Part shown: piece by piece, positions 26,245 through 35,398 of the stretch | How the letters are laid out: the number at the start of each line of letters is the position of its first letter | Numbering within the stretch: position 1 is the stretch's first letter | From: Candidatus Gastranaerophilales bacterium | GTDB taxonomy: Bacteria; Cyanobacteriota; Vampirovibrionia; Gastranaerophilales; JANQFW01 | Assembly: GCA_028277625.1 (NCBI GenBank) | Contig: JANQFW010000069.1 | Coordinates: 1 to 56,459 of the forward strand | Direction: 5' to 3' | DNA length: 56,459 nucleotides | The notes under the pieces: generated by a model | The model's database searches: none | Told to the model about the DNA's origin: nothing | The model's input: the letters and a program-made list of their open reading frames with translations, nothing else | Translations under genes and position numbers: made by a program

Positions 26245-27405
26245 ATGTTCTACACAAATAAATTATTAAATACTATTATTATTTTAATGATTTTTCTATT
26301 GTTAATCACTCCAGTTACGTATTTTTTAGCTACAACCTTTAATACGAAATTTTTATATAATTATAAAGATATAATTTGTGTAATATTTCTTATACCAGCT
26401 ATTTTAAGCTTAAAAAGCAATGCAAGCCTTATGCTATTATCGATATATTTTATTTGCCTGGGCTTATACCCTTTAATAATAACTAATACAAATCCAGATA
26501 TACTATTTTATTTACTATCAGTAAGAGAATTAGCACTATTCCCCCTTGCTTATATAATTGTAGGTTATTATTTATCTATTAACAGCCAAAAACATTTTTA
26601 CAGGTTTATATATACATTTTTAGTTATATGCTTTGTTTTAACAGTATTTTATATACTTATACAACCACAAGAATCTTTTAGCACAGTACTAAGGTTAAAA
26701 TCATTTTGGGAAAGAGAACATGAATGTGCAATAATAAGCGGACTTTTATTTATTATTCTTTATATTAATAGGATAAATCTATTTTTTAAACTGCCAATGC
26801 TTTTTATAACTATGGCTTTAGCGCTTCTATCTGGTAGCAGATGTGCAATATTCGGGGTCTTTTTTGTTGTTGCTTTAATTGAATTAAAAAATAAAAACTG
26901 GTTAAAAGCTTCTGCTTTAATCTTAAGCTTTATAAGCATATTAGCTTTGTTTCCTTACACATCCCTAGCACATAGAACACTTGCATACAATATTAATCCT
27001 AGAATAGAACAATATACACTAGCTAAAGAAGGCTTGGTGCAAAGCAACTTACTTGGTATAGGATCTGATAAATACGGTAGGGTAGGAAACTACATCAAAG
27101 AATACAAACTTAACAACAAAAGTACAACTACTATGGATAGTTCAATATTTAAATACTCTCTTAATTACGGGGTTTTCTACATAATTCCGTTTATTTGCTC
27201 TTTTATGCTTATATTATTTATGTTTTTATTATCGTCTGTTAAAGATTCTCAAGTCTATTCAGTTATAATCTTTTCAATAATCATTGGACTGGTCACGGGA
27301 AAGCTAGGAGCATATCCGCTAAACTTAATTTTCTATAGTTGTGTTGGATTTGTTTGTAGCAAAATTAAAATAACTAACTCTCAAGGAGCAAGCTGCAATG
27401 TATAG
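26245..27405 (+). CDS. O-antigen ligase/polymerase-like membrane protein
   Basis: 386 residues with about ten hydrophobic segments. A large hydrophilic loop at about 230-300 follows the conserved LLSGSRCAIFGVFFV segment, the S-G-S-R motif seen in the Wzy/WaaL (O-antigen ligase) family. These enzymes join or polymerise lipid-linked glycan units on the outer face of the inner membrane. The next gene overlaps its 3' end by 8 bp and is a glycosyltransferase, which supports a polysaccharide operon. Ligase cannot be told from polymerase. The ribosome site is weak. Confidence 0.72.
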   Translation: MFYTNKLLNTIIILMIFLLLITPVTYFLATTFNTKFLYNYKDIICVIFLIPAILSLKSNASLMLLSIYFICLGLYPLIITNTNPDILFYLLSVRELALFPLAYIIVGYYLSINSQKHFYRFIYTFLVICFVLTVFYILIQPQESFSTVLRLKSFWEREHECAIISGLLFIILYINRINLFFKLPMLFITMALALLSGSRCAIFGVFFVVALIELKNKNWLKASALILSFISILALFPYTSLAHRTLAYNINPRIEQYTLAKEGLVQSNLLGIGSDKYGRVGNYIKEYKLNNKSTTTMDSSIFKYSLNYGVFYIIPFICSFMLILFMFLLSSVKDSQVYSVIIFSIIIGLVTGKLGAYPLNLIFYSCVGFVCSKIKITNSQGASCNV

Positions 27406-28528
27406 TGTTATTTATCTGGTGCCGTCTCTAAAAAACAAAGGACCAACTAGTCAGCTTATATACTTGCTAGCCAACTTAGACAAGAGTTTATTTTGCCCAA
27501 CTGTAATCTCTTTAACAGATAATATAGATGACAATATTTATTCTGAGTTAAAACTAAAAAATATAAATGTTATAAAAATAAATCAAAATATAATAAAAAC
27601 AATATTATTACCGGGTTCAAGCAAAACATTAAAATCCAGCCGCGCAGATATTATTCATTCTCAAGGACTTTTAGCTGATTTGGTTGTTTTTAGACTATTC
27701 AAAAAACATCCGCATATAATAAGTATAAGAAACTTTCCGCACCAGGATTATCCTTTAAAATTTGGCCAAATAAAAGGTAATTTACTAGCCCAAATCCACT
27801 CAAAAGTTATTAAATCATTAAATAATCCTATAACTTGCTCACAAAGCCTTGCCAAAAAATTTTGTAACAACTATGGCTTTAAGCCTGAGGCGATAAACAA
27901 TGGTATGGATTTATACCGATTTAAGCCGATTAATAAAGAAGAAGAAAAAATAGAATTAAAAAAAAAATTATGCTTGCCTTTAAAGAAAAAAGTCTTTATT
28001 ACTTGTAGTAGCTTAATTTTAAGAAAAAATGTACAGCTACTTGTATGTGCATTTAATAAAATCAAACAGACAAACTCTACTCTAGTTATAGTTGGATCAG
28101 GTAGTGAATATAAAAACTTAATAAACCTAGCAAAGGACAACCCTAATATTATTTTTACAGGCGCTAAAAATGATAAAAGTAACATAATAGAATACTTGCA
28201 AGCAAGTGACTATTATTTATCAGCTTCACTTTCTGAAGGTATGCCAAATTCAATCCTAGAAGCTTTATCTTGTGCCTTGCCTTGTATTGTATCAGATATA
28301 CCATCGCATAGAGAAATTTATAATATTATGCCCCACGCAATAAATCTTTTTGCCCCTAATAATCAAGAGGAACTATTATCAATAATTGAAAAACTCGAAA
28401 ATAATTTAGATTCTCTTTTATTAATGGACTCATTAGAAATTATTAAATCTAATTTTGATGCTAAGCAAATGGCAAAAAAGTATCAGGAAAAGTATATAGA
28501 GGTGTTATCAAAAAATGGCAAACTTTAA
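27398..28528 (+). CDS. Glycosyltransferase family 4
   Basis: 376 residues, ATG with AAGGAG nine bases upstream inside the previous gene, which it overlaps by 8 bp. The N-terminal YLVPSLKNKGPTSQLIYLL and the NNGMDLYRFKP linker are typical GT-B features. The donor domain has VFITCSSLILRKN, then LVIVGSGSEY, and the catalytic loop ASLSEGMPNSILEALSCALP, which is the E-x7-E signature. It should add a sugar to the lipid-linked glycan made by this operon. Specificity unknown. Confidence 0.9.
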   Translation: MYSVIYLVPSLKNKGPTSQLIYLLANLDKSLFCPTVISLTDNIDDNIYSELKLKNINVIKINQNIIKTILLPGSSKTLKSSRADIIHSQGLLADLVVFRLFKKHPHIISIRNFPHQDYPLKFGQIKGNLLAQIHSKVIKSLNNPITCSQSLAKKFCNNYGFKPEAINNGMDLYRFKPINKEEEKIELKKKLCLPLKKKVFITCSSLILRKNVQLLVCAFNKIKQTNSTLVIVGSGSEYKNLINLAKDNPNIIFTGAKNDKSNIIEYLQASDYYLSASLSEGMPNSILEALSCALPCIVSDIPSHREIYNIMPHAINLFAPNNQEELLSIIEKLENNLDSLLLMDSLEIIKSNFDAKQMAKKYQEKYIEVLSKNGKL

Positions 28529-29738
28529 TAAACTGGAGCGCAGGTTGTTGAAAGTATTTGATTCAACACCTAATCTAAAAAATAAAATAAAGCATTCTTA
28601 TACAGGCTTGTCATATGTACTTAATAAAAAAAATTATAAATATAATCTTCACCCCAAGATATCTCTAAAAAGACTTTCTAACTCTAAAAAAGGTGCTTTT
28701 TGGGGATATTATAATAAATCGCCAATATGCAACGATAATTTTCTTTGTCACTCTATAACATCTAATTCTAAAAAAATTAATATATTATTAAATAATATAG
28801 CTATTGTAGAGTCTAACTGCTGGAATTATCAACAAGGCAGCATGCTAAACTGGTTAAACAGCAATGAAGTTATATTTAACGATATACAAAACAATAAATA
28901 TATTTCTAAAATTATTAATATTAAGAATCTCAACGAGCGTATTATAGACTTTCCAATATATTCAATATCTCCAGATAGGCAATTTGCCTTATCTTTAAAT
29001 TTCTCCAGGCTGGCAAAGTTAGCTTCACCTTACGGATATTATAACCTTTACTATAATAACATACCCAAATACAGCAATGACGACGGTATTTATTTTATTG
29101 ATTTATTAAAAGCAAAATATAAGTTAATCTTATCACTTGAAGATATAGTCAATTTTAAGCCCACAAAAAACATGCCAAATGCTTGGCATAAAATAAATCA
29201 TATAGAAATATCACCAGATAATAATAAATTTATGTTTCTACACAGGTGGCAAAACAATAACGGTAAATTTAGCCGGCTGATAGTAGCTGATATCAATGGT
29301 AATATTCTAAGCTGTCCTGATACAGATGGTATAGTTTCTCATAGTTGCTGGAAAACACAGGATGAAATCATAAGCTGGTTTAACACAAAAGAATCAGGAC
29401 TAAATTATTATAATCTAAATATAAAAACAAATGAATTTAATATAATTGGTAAACATAAACTTATACATGACGGACATGCCACAGTGTCAAAATGTCAAAA
29501 CTGGCTTTTAACTGACACTTATCCTGATAAATCCCGTATGAGCAAAATTTTACTTTATAACCTTAAAAATAAAAATCTAATAACTCTAGGTGAATTTTAT
29601 ACACCGCTAAAATATTTTGGCAATAATCGTTGTGATTTACACCCCAGATGGAATCCAGACTATAGCGGGGTTACTTTTGACGGGACTTTTGAAGGCAAAA
29701 GGCAAATTTATGAAATGGATTTAAAAAGTATTCTATAA
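28515..29738 (+). CDS. Beta-propeller-like protein of a polysaccharide operon
   Basis: 407 residues, overlapping the glycosyltransferase gene by 14 bp. GAGGTG precedes the start. No signal peptide or membrane segment. Short repeated strands with aromatic and Asp-rich turns (YSISPDRQFALSLNF, HIEISPDNNKFMFLHRW, LHPRWNPDYSGVTFDGTF) resemble TolB/oligogalacturonate-lyase-like propeller blades. Related proteins are encoded in capsule and exopolysaccharide loci, where a role in glycan recognition or modification is suspected. No catalytic residues can be assigned. Strongly Asn/Lys-rich composition like its two partners. Confidence 0.6.
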   Translation: MANFNKLERRLLKVFDSTPNLKNKIKHSYTGLSYVLNKKNYKYNLHPKISLKRLSNSKKGAFWGYYNKSPICNDNFLCHSITSNSKKINILLNNIAIVESNCWNYQQGSMLNWLNSNEVIFNDIQNNKYISKIINIKNLNERIIDFPIYSISPDRQFALSLNFSRLAKLASPYGYYNLYYNNIPKYSNDDGIYFIDLLKAKYKLILSLEDIVNFKPTKNMPNAWHKINHIEISPDNNKFMFLHRWQNNNGKFSRLIVADINGNILSCPDTDGIVSHSCWKTQDEIISWFNTKESGLNYYNLNIKTNEFNIIGKHKLIHDGHATVSKCQNWLLTDTYPDKSRMSKILLYNLKNKNLITLGEFYTPLKYFGNNRCDLHPRWNPDYSGVTFDGTFEGKRQIYEMDLKSIL

Positions 29739-29754
29739 AAATTTAAATTGCTTA

Positions 29755-30732
29755 TTACTTTATAACTTTTAAATTTTTACGATTTTTAAGATCAAAAAAG
29801 TCGTAGCTTTTAATACAAAATTTATTTTTAGCTAAATAATAAATTTTTGGCTTTATTGTTGATAACTTATGAGCAAAAGTCATAAAGACAATACCCAAAA
29901 ACACAACCAAAGATCCATACATTGCAAGTGAGCTAGGCACTTGATTTATTGACAAAAAAGCCACCAACATTGCAAAAAACGGACTTATATAGCAAACAAG
30001 TGATAATGTAGATGCAGAAAATTTTGACAACAATTTAGCCCATAATACATAAACTATTGCACTTGGAAATATTCCCAAATAAAAGCCTGCAAATATAGAC
30101 TTAATTGATGCTAATTGGAATTCTCTTATCAAATCAGGTGTGAATATAAACAAAAATAGCGTGCCCGACCAGATAAAATAACAAGTAAGCTCAAAAGGTG
30201 TATATTTTTTCATTAAATTTTTTTGATTCAAGTCAAAAAGACTAAGCACAATAGCAGCGCACAATAATAAAAGCGTACTACTACCAATTAAAATACCGTT
30301 ATTTTCACCTAATGAAACTAAGCTTATGCCCAAGAAACACATCAAAATACCAATCCATTTGTTAACATTGATCAATTCTTTATATATAAAGCTGGAAAAT
30401 ATTGCAAGAAAAATAGGATAAGTACTAATTAACAAGCTTGCCACACCTGCCGTACAGTGTATTTGTCCGTACATAATCAATAAGTGATATATCGTTATCC
30501 CTATAAATCCACTCAAAATAAGTATAGGAATATCAGTTTTGCTGGGAATACGAATCTTTTGCTTGAAAGAAAGCAATACTAAGACTATCGAAGCAATACT
30601 AAATCGAAATAATGCTAAACCGCCTGGAGAAAACTCCTGTAATGCAATTGTAATTTCAGTAAAAGTAAATGACCATACAAAAAGTATAAAAAGGACGTTA
30701 AATACCGCAAATAAATTATTCTTATTTGGCAT
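29755..30732 (-). CDS. DMT-family (EamA) metabolite exporter
   Basis: 325 residues. Ten predicted membrane helices in two EamA halves: the first with FSPGGLALFRFSIASIVLVLL and TCTAGVASLLISTYPIFLAI, the second with LTCYFIWSGTLFLFIF and FSASTLSLVCYISPFFAMLVAF. A basic C-terminal tail follows the last helix. Such proteins usually export amino acids or other small metabolites. The substrate cannot be read. The gene is convergent with the polysaccharide operon, whose last stop is only 16 bp away, with no terminator visible between them. Confidence 0.87.
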   Translation of the reverse strand: MPNKNNLFAVFNVLFILFVWSFTFTEITIALQEFSPGGLALFRFSIASIVLVLLSFKQKIRIPSKTDIPILILSGFIGITIYHLLIMYGQIHCTAGVASLLISTYPIFLAIFSSFIYKELINVNKWIGILMCFLGISLVSLGENNGILIGSSTLLLLCAAIVLSLFDLNQKNLMKKYTPFELTCYFIWSGTLFLFIFTPDLIREFQLASIKSIFAGFYLGIFPSAIVYVLWAKLLSKFSASTLSLVCYISPFFAMLVAFLSINQVPSSLAMYGSLVVFLGIVFMTFAHKLSTIKPKIYYLAKNKFCIKSYDFFDLKNRKNLKVIK

Positions 30733-31292
30733 GCCTACACCTATTCAATTTTATAAGTCTATCTACAATATTTAGTTTAAACTTTTTTGTTGGATTTATC
30801 AATACTACACTTACTATAAATAAAGAAATATAACGAAAAAGTTTCCGTAATTATACACATATGGTAAAAAATCAATACTAATACTCTTCTATGTTTTTTA
30901 TTTTGTTACTATCCTTGATTTAATTATATGATTACCATTTTATAGCAACAAATAAGCTATAATATTTATTCTCAAACTTTTATAAAGTATAGACATAGGA
31001 TTATCCATTTAGATAACATTTTAAAGACACAAAATCTAATTTTAGTAATTTTATCGCCCATAAATAAAGGAAAAATCGAAACTTAACAATGTTTATAGCC
31101 AATTATATAAGCCTATAGGATGTTTTATAAGTATATTTTTTTGTAACAAACTGTTGCAATTTCTCCTAAGCAGCAAACGAAATAAGGGAAATCAGGTAAA
31201 ATATTTAAGTGGCACATAAAGAATAAATGCTTTTTAAGGCAAAGTTATAAATAAACAACTAACATCTGAATAATAGAATGAGGGCCTAATTC
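30733..31292. other. Intergenic region between divergent genes
   Basis: No ORF, tRNA or stable hairpin was found. Scattered -10-like boxes are present, but no promoter can be assigned with confidence. Confidence 0.5.
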
Positions 31293-32513
31293 TTGCTGGA
31301 GAAGATAAAAGAAAAAATAACAAGCATTGAGCAGTATTTAATTGATGTAAGAAGATACCTGCATCAACACCCTGAATTATCAGGTAAGGAAGTAAATACA
31401 GCAAATTATATATATAAAAATTTAACAGATGCAGGCATAGATACAGAAATAATAAAAACAGACACCGGCCCTGCAGTAGTCGCATATTTACGCACAACTA
31501 ACAGCAATGACTTTATTGCATTCAGAGCAGATACAGATGCTTTACCTATTAATGACAAAAAAAATAAGCCTTACAAGTCACAATGCCCTGGTATCATGCA
31601 TGCTTGCGGACATGATTTTCATACAACTTCAGTGCTGGGAACAGCTTTAGTTCTGGCAGCATTTAAAAATGATTTAAAACAAAATATAAAGTTTATTTTT
31701 CAACCCGCAGAAGAAATCCCGCAAAGCGGTGCATCATCGCTGGTTAAAAAAGGAATTATAGACGATATAAGAGCAATTTGGACTATACATTCATATCCAT
31801 CACTAAAAGCAGGTGAAATATCAATAAACTCAGGCTATATAAATGCATCTATCGATACTTTTAAAATAGAAGTTATCGGAAAAGGAGGTCATTCATCAAC
31901 ACCTCATTTAACAAAAGATCCTATATTTATTTCCAATCAAATATTAACGTGCTTATATTCAGAAATTCCAAGATATGTAGATCCTTTAACACCTACTGTG
32001 GTATCTATAGGCAAATTTAAAGCAGGTACCGCACCTAATGTAATACCAGAGTCCGCTTTTATGGAAGGCAACCTAAGAACATTTGACGAAAATAACAGAC
32101 AAAAAATCAAAAGCTTAATAGGCAAAAAAATGCAAAATATTGCAAACTCTTTTGATGTTCAAATTAATATTATATGGTATTCTTCGCAAAACGCTGTTTT
32201 TAACAACGATTTTCTGGCTGATATAACATTAAACTCAGCGCACTCATTTATGGAAGCCGAGCAAATACATACAAAGATTCCGCCTTCAATGGGCGCTGAA
32301 GATTTTTCCAGATATCTTGATTACTCAGCAGGTATGTTAATAAGAATAGGCACCGGCGGTAAAAACTGTTCTTACCCGCTGCACAGCTGTAGGTTTGACA
32401 TAAATGAGGATGCAATAAAAACAGCTGTAACTCTCTTAAGCTTTATCCCTTTTGAACTGCAAAACAAATTAAAAAATCTCAAAATATTAGAAGAGTCAAG
32501 CTATTTACCTTAA
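31293..32513 (+). CDS. M20-family amidohydrolase (N-acyl-amino-acid hydrolase type)
   Basis: 406 residues from a TTG start, with GAGGG nine bases upstream. Metal-site motifs of the M20D subgroup are complete: RRYLHQHPELSGKE, FRADTDALPI (about 77-86), HACGHDFHTT (103-112, Cys and two His) and FQPAEEIPQSGA with the catalytic Glu at 140-141. The lid insertion lies at about 190-300. The end MGAEDFSRYL holds the last metal ligand region. The subgroup includes hippurate, IAA-amino-acid and N-acetyl-diaminopimelate hydrolases, and no sequence cue decides between them. Likely cytosolic. Ends at a clear terminator. Confidence 0.92.
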   Translation: MLEKIKEKITSIEQYLIDVRRYLHQHPELSGKEVNTANYIYKNLTDAGIDTEIIKTDTGPAVVAYLRTTNSNDFIAFRADTDALPINDKKNKPYKSQCPGIMHACGHDFHTTSVLGTALVLAAFKNDLKQNIKFIFQPAEEIPQSGASSLVKKGIIDDIRAIWTIHSYPSLKAGEISINSGYINASIDTFKIEVIGKGGHSSTPHLTKDPIFISNQILTCLYSEIPRYVDPLTPTVVSIGKFKAGTAPNVIPESAFMEGNLRTFDENNRQKIKSLIGKKMQNIANSFDVQINIIWYSSQNAVFNNDFLADITLNSAHSFMEAEQIHTKIPPSMGAEDFSRYLDYSAGMLIRIGTGGKNCSYPLHSCRFDINEDAIKTAVTLLSFIPFELQNKLKNLKILEESSYLP

Positions 32514-32542
32514 GTTTTATAGTATACATTTATAATTTTATA

Positions 32543-32582
32543 AAAATAAGCATTAAATTTGCATGTTTAATGCTTATTTTTT
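32543..32582 (+). terminator. Terminator after the M20 amidohydrolase gene
   Basis: Perfect 15-bp stem AAAATAAGCATTAAA/TTTAATGCTTATTTT (32543-32557 with 32566-32580) followed by T. Confidence 0.9.
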
Positions 32583-32919
32583 GCCATAAACAATTTTATT
32601 GTTAATTTTCTGTAACATTTAAGTGTTTCACTATCAAAAAAACAAATTCAGTGCGTTAAATACAAACATCAGCAATAAAAATATATTTACTTTGCAGACA
32701 AAGTATTGAAAAGTTAAAGCTGAAGCTTTTTAAGTATTACTTTAAGAAGTAAAAATATTTTTACAAATAATAAAAATCTACTAAAAATTGAATAACACAA
32801 GAAATCAAATATGATATTTGAAAGTTAATGATACTTTTCTTCTGAATATCAATTTCTACAATAGAAAAAAACGAAATATAGAGAGTCGAGTAAAACTAAC
32901 TAAATGAGAAAGGATAAGA
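32583..32919. other. AT-rich leader region of the beta-amylase gene
   Basis: No ORF. AT-rich with several short A tracts. It should hold the beta-amylase promoter, but no -35/-10 pair stands out. Confidence 0.45.
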
Positions 32920-34857
32920 ATGAGCACTTTATCGCCTAACCTTACTGGCATATATATGCGTAGAGGTAAAAAACCTGAAAGCCTTGTTTTTCAACGACCA
33001 GTACAATCTCATGTTACCCTACATCAAAGAGGAGTGCGTACAGCTGCTCTTTCTGCAACCCAGAGTCATCCAGCCGAAGCACTCACACAAAGCACTGTTG
33101 TTGTAGCACCAACAGTGGATAAAGAGACTGATGTAACAAAGCTTCCAGAGAATGCAATGATAGTAGATATAAAAAATATCATTGAACACAATAAGCATAA
33201 AAGAACATTAAATGTCATGGCCCCTCTTAGAGTTACTGATGCTAACATGAAGGATCTTGATGCTAAACTTGAAAAGCTTAAGGGTGTAGCTGATGGAGTA
33301 TCTTTTGATGTTTGGTGGGGAGATGTTCAAAAAGATGGAGAGGATAAGTTTAATTGGTCAAATTATGACAAAGCTTTTGAGTTAACTAAAAAGAAAGGAC
33401 TCAAAGTAATCCCTATACTTTCATTCCACAAATGCGGAGGAAATGTAGGGGACGGAGCAAATACCGTACCATTACCCCAATGGGCAGTAGATAAAGTAGA
33501 ACAAAAAGATGGGGATGTCTTCTACCAAAACGCACATAAAGAAAAATTTGATGACTACATTGCACTTTGGCACGATGATACAGCAATTCCTTTATATAAG
33601 AAATTCATGACCGAATTTAAGAATCATTATGAAAAATTAGGGTACGACAAAGAGTCAATGCCAGAAGTAAACGTTAGCTTAGGACCAACAGGAGAATTAA
33701 GATACCCTTCTTATGGAGAGGGAAAAAATCCGCAAATGGCATATCCAAACCCTGGAGAAGGCGTAGGTCTTAGCGATACAGCTAAAAGTAAATTTAGAGA
33801 TTATCTTAAAACAGAAGGCTTAACAGAAACAAGCTGGGCAAAAGCTGCTAATGGAAACTTTAGTCCTCCAACTAATCCTGAAACATTCTGGATGAAAGAA
33901 CATGGGTATAATGGTACAGCCCAAAATCATGAACAATTTGAAAAAAGCATAGATTATGGACCTTCCTTTATGAAGTGGTACCATGGTGCATTGGTAAAAC
34001 ACGAACATGATGTTTTAGAAACAGCAGCCAAAGTATTTTCTCCTGCGACTGAGCCTGCAAATAAAGATCATAGTCTGGGTGGTACTGATATTGGAATGAA
34101 ACTAACCGGAGTCCATTGGGCAAAAGGCGATGACGGAAAATCAAGAGCCGCAGAAGCTGCAGCAGGATTACAGCTACATGATGATTTTGCTAATGAAGAT
34201 AACACTTACGGATATAAAGATATTATTACAACGGCTCAGCAAGCAATAAAGGATGGTCAGTCCGATGTTATGCCAGATCATAGAAGTAGTTTAGGATTTC
34301 ATTTTACCTGTGCAGAAAAGACTGATTTAGAATATGAAGGCCTTGGGGCAAGAGGGAATGTTAGGGTTAACTCAAAAGCAGAAACCTTATTCAATAAGGT
34401 AGCAGAAACCTTCAAGAAGTTAGCTGCGCCAGGTGCAAAATTTAAAGCAGAAAATGCACTTGCAGGTGCTTGTTATGATATTAAACAAATGGATAAAATG
34501 CGCGAAAAACTGGCAAAAGGGCTAGCTTCTGGATTAACAGTACTAAGACTGGGTGACTTGGTAAATGGAATGAACAATCTGAATATAAAAAGAGTACTAG
34601 AAGAAATACATGGCTTAAACAAAAGCCTAGATAGTAGCGATAGTAACAATGAAGAGGTAGTTGGCAAAGAAGCTGCTAAATTATTAGCACAAGACTTAGA
34701 GTTTGCTGCAAAAAACCAAATAGAACCCGTACTAGTAAATTCTAACTCTCCAATTAAGTCTAGTGATGACTATCAAACAATAGAAGCTCTTACTGCTAAC
34801 GGGTTAAACTTAGTTTTCAATCCAACTGAGTTAATGAAAAAATTTCAAAAAGCATAA
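32920..34857 (+). CDS. Beta-amylase, glycoside hydrolase family 14
   Basis: 645 residues, ATG behind AAAGGA. Both GH14 signatures are exact: HKCGGNVGD at 170-178 and GPTGELRYPSYGE around the proton donor Glu259. KLTGVHW (394-400) and FHFTCAE (460-466) follow in family order, and the second catalytic Glu is 511 in AENALAGACYD. The enzyme releases maltose from the non-reducing ends of starch or glycogen. Residues 1-90 have no GH14 match, are Ser/Gln/His-rich and contain no signal peptide, so either cytosolic glycogen breakdown or unconventional export is possible. The protein is about 100-150 residues longer than plant enzymes. No starch-binding domain is recognisable. Confidence 0.95.
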   Translation: MSTLSPNLTGIYMRRGKKPESLVFQRPVQSHVTLHQRGVRTAALSATQSHPAEALTQSTVVVAPTVDKETDVTKLPENAMIVDIKNIIEHNKHKRTLNVMAPLRVTDANMKDLDAKLEKLKGVADGVSFDVWWGDVQKDGEDKFNWSNYDKAFELTKKKGLKVIPILSFHKCGGNVGDGANTVPLPQWAVDKVEQKDGDVFYQNAHKEKFDDYIALWHDDTAIPLYKKFMTEFKNHYEKLGYDKESMPEVNVSLGPTGELRYPSYGEGKNPQMAYPNPGEGVGLSDTAKSKFRDYLKTEGLTETSWAKAANGNFSPPTNPETFWMKEHGYNGTAQNHEQFEKSIDYGPSFMKWYHGALVKHEHDVLETAAKVFSPATEPANKDHSLGGTDIGMKLTGVHWAKGDDGKSRAAEAAAGLQLHDDFANEDNTYGYKDIITTAQQAIKDGQSDVMPDHRSSLGFHFTCAEKTDLEYEGLGARGNVRVNSKAETLFNKVAETFKKLAAPGAKFKAENALAGACYDIKQMDKMREKLAKGLASGLTVLRLGDLVNGMNNLNIKRVLEEIHGLNKSLDSSDSNNEEVVGKEAAKLLAQDLEFAAKNQIEPVLVNSNSPIKSSDDYQTIEALTANGLNLVFNPTELMKKFQKA

Positions 34858-34889
34858 ATCAAATTTTAATTTTTATTATATAATAGCTA

Positions 34890-34925
34890 AAAAAGCAAGG
34901 GGTAAATTTAAAGTCCTTGCTTTTT
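34890..34925. terminator. Bidirectional-looking terminator after the beta-amylase gene
   Basis: AAAAAGCAAGG (34890-34900) pairs with CCTTGCTTTTT (34915-34925). Confidence 0.88.
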
Positions 34926-34944
34926 AGTTAAGCAGGAGAAAACA

Positions 34945-35142
34945 ATGCAAAGTATTTCTATTTTTAAAACTTTTAAGCTAAAAAATAAAAGCTACTCGAC
35001 CCAAATAAAAAAAGAAGAAAAAATAGCTTTACACCCAATGCCTGCAGATAATTTTACATCAATCTCTAAAGGCACTATAAAAACTAAAGCAACAACAGCA
35101 TTCTTGGGAAGAATACCTAATTTTGCCCAAGTAGAGGTGTAA
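34945..35142 (+). CDS. Small hypothetical protein
   Basis: 65 residues with GGAG well placed before the ATG, which supports translation. Basic and polar, no membrane helix. The sequence TTAFLGRIPNFAQ near the end has the F-x-G-R pattern seen near the N termini of other species-specific proteins here, so this may be the 5' part of a longer gene broken soon after. The 12-codon stretch from an ATG at 35142 and the next ORF at 35180 would continue it if two frameshifts are assumed. Confidence 0.45.
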   Translation: MQSISIFKTFKLKNKSYSTQIKKEEKIALHPMPADNFTSISKGTIKTKATTAFLGRIPNFAQVEV

Positions 35143-35179
35143 TGCCTGTAAAATCAAACGAACTAAGTGAATTAGCGAC

Positions 35180-35398
35180 ATGAAAAAATACGGTTATGAC
35201 GCTATTCATAGAAGAAAATTTCCAGAGCAAAAATTCTACATTAAGTATGGAGGGCTTGAAACAGATTTGATTATATTAGGTAAAGATATTAAAATAGATA
35301 ATCCCATACCATTCCCCAATAAACCTAATAAACAAAATGAGCATAAGAGTACTAAACAATTAAAACGCCTAAAGGTGTCCAAATATTTTATCTTCTGA
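35180..35398 (+). pseudogene. Probable gene fragment in a shifted frame
   Basis: 72 codons from an ATG without a good ribosome site. KKYGYDAIHRR and KYGGLETDLIILGKDIKI look like a folded alpha/beta fragment and not random sequence. The last 30 residues are low complexity and overlap the 3' end of hisS by 30 bp on the opposite strand. Together with the ORF at 34945 it probably represents one degraded gene. Family not recognised. Confidence 0.35.
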
